Of a stretch of DNA of 64,000 nucleotides, positions 33,275 to 42,956 are shown piece by piece. The stretch is from Mucilaginibacter ginkgonis. Its GTDB lineage: Bacteria > Bacteroidota > Bacteroidia > Sphingobacteriales > Sphingobacteriaceae. The stretch spans positions 1,922,001 to 1,986,000 of the forward strand of contig NZ_CP066775.1 in assembly GCF_009754905.2 (NCBI RefSeq), given 5' to 3'. The notes beneath the pieces are model-generated. The model saw only the letters and a list, made by a program, of their open reading frames with translations. It had not been told where the DNA came from and ran no database searches. How positions within the stretch are numbered: position 1 is the stretch's first letter; the number at the start of each line of letters is the position of its first letter. Position numbers and translations under genes: made by a program.

Positions 33275-34375
33275 ATGACCAACTACACCAAGTTACCGGC
33301 CGTTTTGTTACTTGCCGATGGTACCGTTTACCATGGTAAAGCCGCGGGGAAGATAGGCACCACTACCGGCGAAATTTGCTTCAATACCGGCATGACGGGT
33401 TACCAGGAAATTTTTACCGATCCATCTTATTTCGGGCAGATCATGGTAACGACCAATGCGCACATCGGCAATTATGGCATCGCGCATGAGGAGGTTGAGT
33501 CTGAAAAAATACAGATAGCAGGTTTGGTTTGTAAGAACTATAACATTGCGTACAGCCGCAAACAAGCCGATGAATCTATCCAGGATTACTTTCAGGAGCA
33601 AAACCTGGTGAGTATATCAGATATAGATACCCGCGAGCTGGTGCGCCACATCCGGGATAAGGGTGCCATGAACGCCATTATTTCTTCTGAAATACTGGAC
33701 ATCGATCAGCTTAAAGAAAAGCTGGCCGCCGTGCCATCGATGGATGGTTTAGAATTATCATCACAGGTATCTACCACAGAAACTTATACGATAGGCAACC
33801 CCGAGTCGCCTTACCGTGTGGCGGTGCTCGATCTGGGTGTGAAGAAGAACATTTTGCGTAACTTTTCTGAGCGTAACGTTTTTGCCAAAGTATATCCCGC
33901 AAAAACATCATTTAAAGACATCGAGGCAGACATCGCGCCCGATGGCTACTTTATATCTAACGGCCCCGGCGACCCTGCGGCAATGGACTATGCCATTGAC
34001 ACAGTAAAAGATATCCTGAAATCGGAAAAACCGATGTTTGGTATTTGCCTTGGGCACCAGTTATTGGCTTTGGCCAACGGAATCCCAACTAAAAAAATGT
34101 TCAACGGCCACCGTGGTCTAAACCACCCGGTGAAAAATATCATAAAAGACCATTGCGAGGTTACTTCGCAAAACCATGGCTTTGGTGTGGTGCAGGAAGC
34201 TGTGCGCGCGAGCGATAAGGTGGAGATCACCCACGTTAACTTAAATGACCAGTCTATAGAAGGTATACGTGTTAAAGGCAAAAAGGCGTTTTCTGTGCAG
34301 TACCACCCCGAGTCGTCGCCCGGCCCGCATGACAGCCGCTATTTGTTTGACGATTTTGTCGACATGATGAAGTAA
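33275..34375 (+). CDS. carA: Carbamoyl-phosphate synthase small (glutaminase) subunit
   Basis: 366 residues, normal for CarA. The N-terminal domain has GEICFNTGMTGYQEIFTDPS; the class I glutaminase has the nucleophile in FGICLGHQLLALA, SNGPGDPAAMDY, and the His-Glu pair in YHPESSPGPHDS. It supplies ammonia from glutamine to CarB for arginine and pyrimidine synthesis. carB is not in the window, so the two subunits are not adjacent. A hairpin terminator follows at once. Confidence 0.97.
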   Translation: MTNYTKLPAVLLLADGTVYHGKAAGKIGTTTGEICFNTGMTGYQEIFTDPSYFGQIMVTTNAHIGNYGIAHEEVESEKIQIAGLVCKNYNIAYSRKQADESIQDYFQEQNLVSISDIDTRELVRHIRDKGAMNAIISSEILDIDQLKEKLAAVPSMDGLELSSQVSTTETYTIGNPESPYRVAVLDLGVKKNILRNFSERNVFAKVYPAKTSFKDIEADIAPDGYFISNGPGDPAAMDYAIDTVKDILKSEKPMFGICLGHQLLALANGIPTKKMFNGHRGLNHPVKNIIKDHCEVTSQNHGFGVVQEAVRASDKVEITHVNLNDQSIEGIRVKGKKAFSVQYHPESSPGPHDSRYLFDDFVDMMK

Positions 34376-34376
34376 A

Positions 34377-34408
34377 GAAGCCCCGCAATTGCGGGGCTTC
34401 CTTGTTTA
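34377..34408 (+). terminator. Terminator after carA
   Basis: Perfect stem GAAGCCCCGC/GCGGGGCTTC with loop AATT, then a weak T-rich tail. Confidence 0.8.
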
Positions 34409-34413
34409 ATGCG

Positions 34414-34743
34414 TTATGACTTCTTCTTTTTCCTGAATAGACCCAGCGGGTCTGGCGGCGCCGGCGGACCGTCTGCCGGTGCAGGCGGCGTTACCGAAGA
34501 GCTTGATGATTTTTTGGTGCTTTTGGCACTCTTATTCTTTTTAAACGGATTGATCTTGTTGAACATTTCGCCGGGCGATGGCGGCGGTGTCGGTGCATTG
34601 GCAGGCGCGTTCGCCGGCGGCGCAGGCGGTGCAGGCAATGTTTGCGCATTAGCAGTTGATGCTACCAAGACAGCAGCGGCAACCGGGATGATCAAAAGAT
34701 ATCTCTTAAAAATGCCTTTACTTGGCTGAACAGCAGTTTTCAT
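34414..34743 (-). CDS. Secreted Pro/Ala-rich low-complexity protein
   Basis: 109 residues with a signal peptide (YLLIIPVAAAVLVASTANAQ). The mature part alternates Pro-Ala runs (PAPPAPPANAPANAP) with a Lys/Ser block (KKNKSAKSTKKSSSSS) and ends in a basic tail (LFRKKKKS). It is probably disordered and cell-wall or membrane associated. No family is recognised. It converges on carA with a shared hairpin between them. Confidence 0.6.
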   Translation of the reverse strand: MKTAVQPSKGIFKRYLLIIPVAAAVLVASTANAQTLPAPPAPPANAPANAPTPPPSPGEMFNKINPFKKNKSAKSTKKSSSSSVTPPAPADGPPAPPDPLGLFRKKKKS

Positions 34744-34886
34744 AAATGTAATTTAAATTGAACAATGAGTTTAGGTGTTGATTATCAGCAACAAAAATCG
34801 AGCCTAAGCCCCAAAATTATAATGCATTATCAAACAAACTATACTGTTATTGTCTTCGATGTCTGAACACGCATCGTAATTAAAAT

Positions 34887-34921
34887 TTTGCAAATAATTA
34901 ATTCTTAAATATTTATGTTTG
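34887..34921 (+). promoter_or_regulatory. Promoter of the hybrid histidine kinase
   Basis: TTTG at 34887-34890 and TATGTTTG at 34914-34921 are separated by 23 bases, which fits the Bacteroidota -33/-7 consensus. The start codon follows at 34939, giving a short leader. Confidence 0.6.
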
Positions 34922-34938
34922 CGTAAACGCCCCCCTTG

Positions 34939-37306
34939 ATGAACTTTAGACTGCTTTGCACTTTCGTTGTATTGCTGTTTGGCATTCATACGTGCCGAGC
35001 TAACGATACCTCAAAGCCCTCTCCCGAGGCCATAAATGGCGTTTTAGACCTGCGCAATCAATCTTTTTCAGACAAGATATCGCTTAACGGCCAATGGAAA
35101 TTCTACTGGCACCGCCTGCTGGCGCCAGGCGAAAAACCCAATGAAAAACCCATCATTGTCGACTTCCCTTTTAAATGGAACGGCTATAAGTTGAATGGCA
35201 AGAAGCTGCCATCTTTCGGTTATGCCACTTATGAGCTGATCGTACTGCTGCCAAAGAACAAACCTCAGCTAAGGCTGGCCATGCCGGACGTATATACGTC
35301 ATACAACCTTTTCTTCAACGGAGAGAAAATGGCAATAAACGGCATAACCGATACCACTGCCGATAAGTTTGAACCGCACTGGCTATATCATGGGGCTAAC
35401 GTACCTAATACTGATACGCTGCACATTTTGTTGCAGATCGCCAATTTTGTGCATAGCAAAGCGGGCGTATCAGAACCTTTAATACTTGGCGAAAAAGGAG
35501 CGATAGAGCTGGCCCGCTACCGCACTACTGCTATAGACCTTTTGCTTACCGGCTGCCTGTTTATGGGCGGCCTGTTTTTTTTTAGGATTATACCTGTTAG
35601 GCCACCGCGACAAGACCATTTTGCTGTTCTCGCTTTTTTGCATGACGTATAGTTACCGCATTATGGGGTCTGACAATTACGTGCTGCACACTATATTCCC
35701 CACACTAAGCTGGTACATCACTATCCGCCTGGAGTACATGACGCTGTTCTCGAGCATTGGCTTATACGCGTTATACACCGTTCACCTGTACCCGCTTGAT
35801 GTTAACCGCAAAGTGGTTTATGCTATTGCTGCATTCTGTTTCGGCTTTACTTTAGCAGCGCTGGTATTACCTCCTTATTATTTTACGCAGCTTATTAACC
35901 CTTTTTTGGTGGTAATGATCTACTGCCTCATTTACACACCCTGGGTCTACTACAAAGCGTATAAGCGGCGCCGTCCGGGTTCGCAATATGCCATGCTGAG
36001 TGTATCTGTACTTATGATCGTTTTCGCGATATCATTGGGTCACTACTGGGGTTATCTGCCGCCATTGGCATTTATCAGCTTTTGCTGCTACATGATCTTC
36101 TTCTTCCTGCAGTCGCTCATCTTATCTTACCATGTATCATTTAATTTAAATGTGGCTAAGCAGGTTGCAGAAGAAAGTTCGAGAGCAAAAAGCGATTTTC
36201 TAAGCACCATGACGCACGAGATTCGTACCCCGTTGAACGCTGTTATTGGCTTAACCCATTTGTTGCTTAAAGGCAACCCGCGCGAAGAACAGGCAGAATA
36301 CCTGGATGTAATGCTGTTCTCTACCAACAACCTGCTTAGTATTGTTAATGATGTACTTGATTATAATAAGATAGAGGCCGGCAAGATCACGTTCGAGAAG
36401 ATAGAGATGGATATGGCGATGATCATTCGCAACATTGCTAAAGGGATGCAGATCACCGCTGCTGATAAAGGGCTAGAGATGAGGGTGAACATCGATACAG
36501 CCCTGCAAACAAAAGTGATGGGCGACCCTACCCGCACCACACAGATCATCAGCAACCTGGTTAACAATGCAATTAAATTTACATCATCAGGTTATATAGA
36601 AGTTGGCGCAGAAGTAACCAACATGGCCAAACACCATGTTACGCTTAAAGTATGGGTTAAGGATACCGGCATTGGCATTGCTGAAGACAAACACAAGCTC
36701 ATATTTGAGCGCTTTACCCAAGCCGATTCATCAATATCGCGCAGTTTTGGCGGCACAGGCCTCGGCTTATCTATCAGTAAAAAAATGCTCGAACTGCAGA
36801 ACTCAACTTTACAGCTGAACAGTAAAGTGGGCGAAGGTTCGACATTCTATTTCGTTCAAAGATTTGAATTGCCGGAGAAGCAGGTAAGCAAACCTATACC
36901 TGTAGATGCCGCTGCTGATGATAAACCGTTTACCGGTATCAACATCTTGCTGGTTGATGATAACCAGATGAATATCCTCATTGCGCAAACGTATCTGAAG
37001 AAATGGGGAGCTACGGTTGATGTAGCCTCTAACGGACAGGAAGCGCTGGACCGTTTTGACCACTTAAAACACCGCTTAATTTTACTGGACCTGCACATGC
37101 CTGTACTTGATGGTTATGAAACTGCAAAGATCATCCGCAGTAATGGTATTAATACACCTATCATCGCGCTTACCGCAAACCTTCCCGGCGAGGTTGCAGA
37201 TTATGCAGCCAGCACCGGGATGGACGACGTTGTGGGTAAACCCTTTTTACCCGACGAACTATTTAATAAAGTTCACAAGTTTGTTGCCGCGACAGAGGTT
37301 TCTTAA
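34939..37306 (+). pseudogene. 7TMR-DISM hybrid histidine kinase, split by +1 in a T9 tract
   Basis: Two overlapping frames (34939-35652 and 35621-37306) together form one normal kinase of 788 residues. The break lies in a run of nine T at 35575-35583: with eight T the reading continues as LFFLGLYLLGHRDKT and joins the second frame exactly. Parts: signal peptide (LLCTFVVLLFGIHTCRA), a periplasmic jelly-roll sensor (about 25-190), seven helices, HisKA with the phospho-His at about 426 (MTHEIRTPLN), HATPase (NLVNNAIKF, DTGIGI, GGTGLGLSI) and a receiver with Asp about 717 (LILLDLHMP). Downstream partners are absent. It may be a real mutation, a sequencing slip, or a gene read by polymerase slippage on the T9 tract. 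Confidence 0.85.
35575..35583 (+). other. T9 homopolymer at the kinase frameshift
   Basis: Nine consecutive T within the first membrane helix of the 7TM domain. Tracts of this length are prone to replication and transcription slippage. Confidence 0.85.
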
Positions 37307-37312
37307 CGCAGC

Positions 37313-38035
37313 TTAGTCTACGTGCTTAAGGTCGGCCGCGCCGGTTTTGCTATTCTCTATAGTTGAAGGGCTGCCTTTATATTTAATTGAAGCCGCGCCG
37401 GTAGTATTAGTCTTAAGGCTGTGCAGCACATTAATTTCCAGATCGCCGGCACCTGTAGTATGGATATCGTAATTTCCTGTAACAAAGTCGAAAGCGCTTA
37501 AATGCCCGCTGCCGGTAAATTCAATTGCATGCGAATTAGCCTGGCCCCTAAGCGTCAGCTCTGTGCTGCCGCTGCCCTCTGTTTTAACATTAGCAGCATG
37601 GATATTCAGGTTAGCTTTTGTGGCACCCGCAAACCCTAATGTCAAGTCCTGTACGTTTAGCACGCTATCTGTATACAACTCAACCGCGCCCGATCCTTTT
37701 ATCGATGATAAATTTTTTACCCCTACAACAAGAGTTGTTGGGGTTTTAGAGCAAAGGTTTTTGCGCGAGTAAATGCGAAGACGTTCGCCATCAATTGTAG
37801 TGTGTATGTATTTCTGGATATTGTCGTCAGCAGTAACTGTCAGGCTGGCGCTGCTGTCTTGCTTCAAGGTAACTTTAAAAGCACCCTCGATATCTATTTT
37901 GGTAAAGTTGCCGGTTTTACGTGTTTCTGTATTGGCATTGCCCGAGCCTTTTATGCAGCCCACATGGCAAGAAGAAGTAACTAAGGTAAATGCGGCTGCC
38001 GCGGCTGCCAAAATGCTCATCTTAAGGTTTTTCAT
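37313..38035 (-). CDS. Head-GIN domain (DUF2807) lipoprotein
   Basis: About 240 residues from ATG 38035 (MKNLKMSILAAAAAAF) with lipobox TSSC. The body is DUF2807, a right-handed beta-helix-like auto-transporter adhesin head: GSGNANTETRKTGNFTKID at the start, KGSGAVELYTDSVLNVQDL, TEGSGSTELTLRGQAN, TTGAGDLEINVL and TGAASIKYKGSPS show the repeating G-S-G/A-x-x turns. Likely an outer-membrane-anchored or periplasmic protein; function unknown. It is followed on the same strand by the kinase's convergent end and preceded by a second DUF2807 gene, probably the product of tandem duplication. Confidence 0.8.
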   Translation of the reverse strand: MKNLKMSILAAAAAAFTLVTSSCHVGCIKGSGNANTETRKTGNFTKIDIEGAFKVTLKQDSSASLTVTADDNIQKYIHTTIDGERLRIYSRKNLCSKTPTTLVVGVKNLSSIKGSGAVELYTDSVLNVQDLTLGFAGATKANLNIHAANVKTEGSGSTELTLRGQANSHAIEFTGSGHLSAFDFVTGNYDIHTTGAGDLEINVLHSLKTNTTGAASIKYKGSPSTIENSKTGAADLKHVD

Positions 38036-38091
38036 GATAACAGTGTTTCTGGTTTTGACCAAAGGTAAACGATACAGGTTACACTTAAAAT

Positions 38092-38123
38092 AAAAAAAGC
38101 CACCCGTTGATTAACGGATGGCT
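38092..38123 (-). terminator. Terminator of the upstream DUF2807 gene
   Basis: Arms AGCCACCCGTT and AACGGATGGCT (one mismatch), loop of four, followed on the minus strand by seven T. It separates the two DUF2807 transcripts. Confidence 0.8.
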
Positions 38124-38159
38124 GTAACATATATATTAACTTTTGCAAAAAGGTGCAGA

Positions 38160-38762
38160 TTACTCTAAGCCGGTTAATTGTTCAGTTTTGGCAAATCTGT
38201 CGAAGTTAACAGTGCGAACCAAGTTGCCATTAAATTTTACAGCGTTAACGCGGGCGTACTGGCTGTATTTAAGGTTGCATTGTGTAGCATCTCCGCTTAG
38301 GTTTGCAGTAGCCGCATCATTTACGTTGATAGTTGCGTTATAAGCGGTAAGGTCAAGGTCTGCAGCAGCGTGGTTGTACAGATCTACACCCAACTCGATG
38401 CCTGACAGTTTACCGAATGATTTAACGGTTGTGTTATCATAAGCACTGATATTGCGCAGGTCTGAAGCGGTTACCCAAACAACCAGTTTATCTGTGTTAT
38501 AGGCCGAGATACGCAGCACGCCGTTTTGGTTTTGAACCAGCGCGTTTTCGCTGTAATACTTGTTGTAAACTTTTACATTATCATCAGCACCTTCAGATAC
38601 GTAAAGTTCTACGTTGCCGCGTACTTCTATTTTATTGATGTGTTTTACATCTGTAAGTACGGTGCTTGCAGCTTTTTCTTTAACTGTTGATGCAAATGTT
38701 GCGCTGGTAGTAGTGACGGCTAAGGTTAATAAAGCGGCTACTGTTAAGATTCTTGTTTTCAT
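38160..38762 (-). CDS. Secreted DUF2807-type protein
   Basis: 200 residues with a signal peptide (LTVAALLTLAVTTTSATFAS). The repeating strand pattern (INKIEVRGNVELYVSEGAD, NGVLRISAYNTDKLVVWV, LRNISAYDNTTVKSFG) resembles the head-GIN/DUF2807 family of the downstream neighbour but is shorter and lacks the lipobox. Probably periplasmic. It has its own terminator, so the two genes are separate transcripts despite their similar product. Function unknown. Confidence 0.75.
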   Translation of the reverse strand: MKTRILTVAALLTLAVTTTSATFASTVKEKAASTVLTDVKHINKIEVRGNVELYVSEGADDNVKVYNKYYSENALVQNQNGVLRISAYNTDKLVVWVTASDLRNISAYDNTTVKSFGKLSGIELGVDLYNHAAADLDLTAYNATINVNDAATANLSGDATQCNLKYSQYARVNAVKFNGNLVRTVNFDRFAKTEQLTGLE

Positions 38763-39018
38763 GACGATATTTTTTAATGTTTTGATTTTGACTTTTAAGC
38801 AACTCCCTCTGTGGCAGTTACGATAATAAGACGGGCATCAAAAGAAAACGTTACAGCCGCGATATGCTCAAATGCCTTATTTGGGGCACTTTCTATGCAA
38901 GCGCCCTGTAATTACCGACGAACGGCGGAAAAACGTCGGTGAAAAAAGAAGAAATTTTTGTGCAGAATTAGCGGTTTGTACAATTACGCGGCAAATGGGT
39001 CAAAGACACACGCTCGCT

Positions 39019-39051
39019 ATGGCGATGGCATGGCGATACTATGGCGATGAC
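39019..39051. repeat. Three copies of an 11-bp unit beginning ATGGCGAT
   Basis: ATGGCGATGGC, ATGGCGATACT and ATGGCGATGAC follow each other without gaps. Only the first eight bases are conserved. Confidence 0.6.
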
Positions 39052-39252
39052 AACTAAATAATGCCCTAAAAGTATGTGTCAGTATAAAGCGTAAGCGAAT
39101 GTCATAATTACAAACAATTGATATTCAATTATTTAAATTTTAAACTAAATTTATTTTAGTCCTGATAGCACCGCTTCCCCCTGGCCATCGCCACCTACAA
39201 CTATATTTGTGATGTGTAGTGTGCAGCTCTTCTCATCCCATAAAATCTATCG

Positions 39253-39282
39253 CAGAAGATTTCTCGCTGTGCTCGAAATGAC
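39253..39282. repeat. R6-type repeat arm
   Basis: AAGATTTCTCGCTGTGCTCG then AAATGACAG, the reverse orientation of the GTCATTTCGAG type common in Bacteroidota spacers. Confidence 0.55.
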
Positions 39283-39292
39283 AGTAAGACTG

Positions 39293-39400
39293 TAGGCGTT
39301 GCGCAGCCTTCGGCCGTGCCGCCCTATCCGCTTCAAGTCCTCCCCGTTAGCTAATGGGTCCGGGCTTAGAGCCTGCACTGAGCCTGTCGAAGTGCTTCTA
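39293..39400. repeat. R4 element, decayed copy
   Basis: GGCGTTGCGCAGCCTTCGGC at the left and CGCTTCAAGTCCTCCCCGTT inside resemble the R4 copies at 50726 and 55210, with an inserted segment. Confidence 0.4.
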
Positions 39401-39476
39401 TCGCTAATGCTGAGTAGGAATTTTGTAAATTCTTAAATCCTGAAATCCCGATAGCTATCGGCGTTGGTTTAGACAA

Positions 39477-41366
39477 TTACAGATAATATACTTCCCCATT
39501 TGTCTTGATCTTCCCTGCATCTAACAAAGTTCTTACAACAGCGAGCTTTTCTTTTTGATGGCCGCCGGGGATGGCTGTAATGAGATGATCTAACGTCAGC
39601 GGCGATGATAAAAGTTGTGTTATATCCGCGATCATGCGCTCTGTAATGGCATCACGGTTTATTTCGCGGCGCTCGGCAAGGCATACATCGCATATGCCGC
39701 ATTTAGGTGCGTCCTCTTCGTCGAAGTAACTGAGCAGCATTTGGCTGCGGCACTTTTGATGCTCCGCGTAATTGAATACTGCCTCTAACTTTTCTTTATA
39801 TAGTTGCTTGCGCTCTTCAATAAACTTCATGCTGATGAGCAAGCCTTTGTTATCTACCCTCGGCTTCAAATAGGTAAGTTGCGGTTTATCCGTTTGCGCC
39901 AAATAATTCAGCACGCCAAAATCATGCAACTGCGTAAGGTTGTCTATCACCATAGGTACGGTTACGCCTGTACGTTTTGCCAGGTCAACCTCTCTGATAT
40001 TCACATAATGGTCGAACGCGCCGCCATAAGAGCGCAGCAACACTTTAATAAAAGAATCCCAGGCCGAATTCTGGATCTGGAAATTGTACAACTCTTCATT
40101 CTGCACCTCAAACCTAAACCGCGACGGCAGGTAGACACTTTCATTCACCGACAGGTACTCATCCTGCTCCAGAAACTTTAGCGCGTTAAGCGTTTTTATA
40201 GGCTCCAGTTTAAAGCGGCTGCAAAACTCGGCCAGGTCAAATTCAAAACTTACACCCTCCCCTGCTCCGTATGCCAGCTGAAAGTAGTTAGCCAGGTAAT
40301 GGTAGGTCTGCTTTATCTCTTCTAAAGATGGGTAGGCATTAGCAAATTTCTTTTCCTGTAATTTCCTGTCCGCAGCGGTATATAAAAGTACCGCGTATGC
40401 GCGCTGCTCGTCGCGGCCGGCACGTCCTGCTTCCTGGTAGTAGGCTTCCAGGCTTTCGGGCACATCGCGGTGTATCACAAACCTTACATCGGGCTTATCG
40501 ATCCCCATCCCGAAGGCGTTTGTAGCCACCATAATATCAGTTTGGTTGCCTTTCCAGCTTTCCTGCTTGGCAGAGCGTAGCTCACCGGGCAGGCCGGCGT
40601 GGTAATAGTCGGCACGCAGGCCGTTTTCATTTAAGAAGCGGGCCAGTTCAAAGGTGTCCTTGCGACTGCGCACATAAACAATACCGCTGCCTTTGGCCCC
40701 GCGGGCAATTTGCAGCATGCGGCGCAGTTTATTTTCCTTATGTTCTACCAGGTATGAAACATTGTAACGGGCAAAACTTTTTTGAAATATAGCGGCATTA
40801 CGCAGCTGCAATTTCTCTAAAATATCGTCTCTTACCCGTTGCGTCGCCGTTGCGGTTAATGCAAGGATTGGCACTTTTGGATGCAGATCGCGCAGCAGGG
40901 TTAAGTGCAAATATTGCGGCCGGAAGTCATAGCCCCATTGCGATATACAGTGCGCCTCGTCTACCGCAATCAGATTAACATCCATATAACGGATTCGTTC
41001 CTGCACTAATTCAGACTGCAGCCTTTCGGGCGAGAGGTACAGAAATTTGACATCGCCGTACACGCAATTGTCCAGGGCAATATCCACCTCACGCCTCGAC
41101 ATTCCCGAAACTATCGCCACTGCATTGATACCTTTTACCTGCAGGTTTTCTACCTGGTCTTTCATCAGCGCGATAAGCGGTGAAATAACAATGCAGATAC
41201 CCTGCATTGCCATAGCCGGCACCTGGAAACACACCGACTTACCGCCACCAGTTGGCAATAAGGCAAGCGCGTCCCTCCCCTCCAATACAGCGGTGATGAT
41301 CTCCTGCTGCAAAGCGCGGAATTGCTGATGTTTCCAGTAACGCGAAAGTATCTCGTGGATGGTCAT
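39477..41366 (-). CDS. recQ: ATP-dependent DNA helicase RecQ
   Basis: 629 residues. Helicase motifs: FRALQQEIITAVLEG (motif 0), LLPTGGGKSVCFQVPA (I), VDEAHCISQWGYDFRPQY (II and the aromatic loop), LTATATQRVRDDI (III), ATNAFGMGIDKPDVRFVIH (V) and YYQEAGRAGRDEQRAYA (VI). The zinc-binding RQC site is visible (KCRSQMLLSYF, APKCGICDVC). No clear HRDC domain follows; the C-terminus is a short winged-helix-like region (LTLDHLITAIPGGHQKEK). RecQ unwinds forked DNA 3' to 5' in recombination repair. It follows gltA on the same strand but a terminator separates them. Confidence 0.95.
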   Translation of the reverse strand: MTIHEILSRYWKHQQFRALQQEIITAVLEGRDALALLPTGGGKSVCFQVPAMAMQGICIVISPLIALMKDQVENLQVKGINAVAIVSGMSRREVDIALDNCVYGDVKFLYLSPERLQSELVQERIRYMDVNLIAVDEAHCISQWGYDFRPQYLHLTLLRDLHPKVPILALTATATQRVRDDILEKLQLRNAAIFQKSFARYNVSYLVEHKENKLRRMLQIARGAKGSGIVYVRSRKDTFELARFLNENGLRADYYHAGLPGELRSAKQESWKGNQTDIMVATNAFGMGIDKPDVRFVIHRDVPESLEAYYQEAGRAGRDEQRAYAVLLYTAADRKLQEKKFANAYPSLEEIKQTYHYLANYFQLAYGAGEGVSFEFDLAEFCSRFKLEPIKTLNALKFLEQDEYLSVNESVYLPSRFRFEVQNEELYNFQIQNSAWDSFIKVLLRSYGGAFDHYVNIREVDLAKRTGVTVPMVIDNLTQLHDFGVLNYLAQTDKPQLTYLKPRVDNKGLLISMKFIEERKQLYKEKLEAVFNYAEHQKCRSQMLLSYFDEEDAPKCGICDVCLAERREINRDAITERMIADITQLLSSPLTLDHLITAIPGGHQKEKLAVVRTLLDAGKIKTNGEVYYL

Positions 41367-41380
41367 TATTTCTCGGATAC

Positions 41381-41407
41381 AAAAAAACCCGTTTAAAACG
41401 GGTTTTC
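41381..41407 (-). terminator. Terminator of gltA
   Basis: Minus strand AAAACCCGTTTTAAACGGGTTTTTTT: perfect stem followed by a seven-T run. Confidence 0.88.
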
Positions 41408-41417
41408 AAAAAGTGGT

Positions 41418-42704
41418 TTATCTTTTGCCGATATCGACATAATCCCTGTCGGTAGCACCAACATAGATCTGGCGCGGGCGGCCGATAGGTTCTTTGTTTT
41501 CTTTCATTTCTTTCCACTGCGCTATCCAGCCCGGCAAACGGCCAAGCGCGAATAACACGGTGAACATGTCTGTAGGGAAACCTAAAGCACGGTAAATGAT
41601 ACCCGAGTAAAAATCTACATTCGGGTATAACTTACGCTCAACAAAATAAGGGTCTTGTAAGGCAGCTTCTTCCAGGCGCTTGGCAATTTCTAATACCTCA
41701 TCGTTGATACCCAGCTTGTCTAATATATCGTCACAAGCTTTTTTGATGATCTTGGCACGCGGGTCGAAATTCTTGTACACGCGGTGACCAAAGCCCATCA
41801 TGCGGAACGGATCGTTCTTGTCTTTTGCCTTGGCGATCCATTTATCTGTATCACCACCATCGGCTTTGATCTTTTCCAGCATCTCTATCACCGCCTGGTT
41901 AGCACCGCCATGCAGCGGCCCCCACAATGCAGAAATACCTGCCGAAATAGAGGCATAAAGATTAGCGTCTGACGAGCCCACTATGCGCACGGTTGAAGTA
42001 GAGCAGTTTTGCTCGTGGTCGGCGTGGAGGATCAACAAGGTATTCATGGCATCAACCACAACCGGCTCAATCTTCACATCCTCTGTCCGCTGACCGAAAG
42101 TCATGTGCAGGAAATTGGTTACATAGTCGTATTTGTTCTGCGGGTAAATTACCGGGTGGCCTAAAGATTTCTTATAGATCCATGAAACAAGCGTGCTCAT
42201 CTTAGCAATAAGCTTTATGATCTCCAGGTTGATCTCATCCTTAGTTTGCCCCTGTTTAAGCGAATCTGGGTTAAAGGCGGCCAACGCGCCGATCAATGAA
42301 GAAAGCTGACCCATCGGGTGCGACTTTGACGGGAAGCCGTCAAAAAACTTTTTCATATCCTCATGCACCAAAGTGTGGCGGCTTATCTGAAACTGAAAAT
42401 CATTCAGTTGTTCTGTAGAAGGCAGTTCGCCATAGATCAGCAGATAGGCCACTTCGATGAAAGTAGATTGTGATGCCAGTTGCTCTATCGGGTAGCCACG
42501 GTATTTCAAGATCCCTTTTTCACCGTCTAAGAAAGTGATGGCGCTTTTGGTAGCCCCTGTATTTTTGTAACCTATATCAAGGGTTACATAGCCGCTCTGG
42601 TCGCGCAATTTTGAAATATCAACCGCCTTTTCTTGTTCTGTTCCTTCAATTACGGGCAGGTCAATGGTATTGTCGCCAATTTTGAGCTGTGCAGTATCAG
42701 ACAT
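41418..42704 (-). CDS. gltA: Citrate synthase
   Basis: 428 residues, the type II (long, NADH-sensitive-type) length. GILKYRGYPIEQLASQSTF, LHADHEQNCSTSTVR with the catalytic His, ISALWGPLHGGANQAV, FGHRVYKNFDPRA and the active-site segment PNVDFYSGIIYRALGFPT are present. It condenses acetyl-CoA and oxaloacetate as the first TCA step, and thus joins sucAB in the same window. Single-gene unit with its own promoter and terminator. Confidence 0.97.
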   Translation of the reverse strand: MSDTAQLKIGDNTIDLPVIEGTEQEKAVDISKLRDQSGYVTLDIGYKNTGATKSAITFLDGEKGILKYRGYPIEQLASQSTFIEVAYLLIYGELPSTEQLNDFQFQISRHTLVHEDMKKFFDGFPSKSHPMGQLSSLIGALAAFNPDSLKQGQTKDEINLEIIKLIAKMSTLVSWIYKKSLGHPVIYPQNKYDYVTNFLHMTFGQRTEDVKIEPVVVDAMNTLLILHADHEQNCSTSTVRIVGSSDANLYASISAGISALWGPLHGGANQAVIEMLEKIKADGGDTDKWIAKAKDKNDPFRMMGFGHRVYKNFDPRAKIIKKACDDILDKLGINDEVLEIAKRLEEAALQDPYFVERKLYPNVDFYSGIIYRALGFPTDMFTVLFALGRLPGWIAQWKEMKENKEPIGRPRQIYVGATDRDYVDIGKR

Positions 42705-42726
42705 ATACGTTTAGTTTATTGGTAGG

Positions 42727-42734
42727 CAAATGTA
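42727..42734 (-). promoter_or_regulatory. -7 promoter box of gltA
   Basis: Minus strand TACATTTG, about 22 bases before the gltA ATG. Confidence 0.5.
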
Positions 42735-42925
42735 GTTAAATCTGTGGATTTTAGGCTTAAAAAGCTAACTGTTAACAAGCAAAAGCAACATGTAAACAAA
42801 TGGAAAATAAACTATAAAGGAGGCTTTAAGTTTTATGGTTTCTACAACAATAACTACCAAAAAACCACTTCAAATCTTTGTAAACCAACAGGCGGCAAAA
42901 GCGTTTAATATTAGCGAATTATTTG

Positions 42926-42933
42926 TATTTTTG
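42926..42933 (+). promoter_or_regulatory. -7 promoter box of queA
   Basis: TATTTTTG, 23 bases before the queA ATG. No riboswitch-like structure was recognised in the upstream spacer. Confidence 0.5.
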
Positions 42934-42956
42934 CGCCCTAATTTACCATCGTAAAA

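Larger units (their letters stand above)
38763..39476. other. Gene-free spacer with repeats upstream of the DUF2807 gene
   Basis: No convincing gene. It holds an 11-base tandem repeat (39019-39051), an R6-type arm (39253-39282), and a decayed R4 element (39293-39400). The base composition varies strongly along it. Confidence 0.55.

Noticed and set aside
35621..37306. Independent kinase gene starting at TTG 35621
   Set aside because: It would begin in the middle of a seven-helix domain, and the upstream frame supplies the missing helix; one extra T explains the split.
39019..39051. CRISPR-like short repeat
   Set aside because: Only three 11-base units without spacers; no cas genes in the window.
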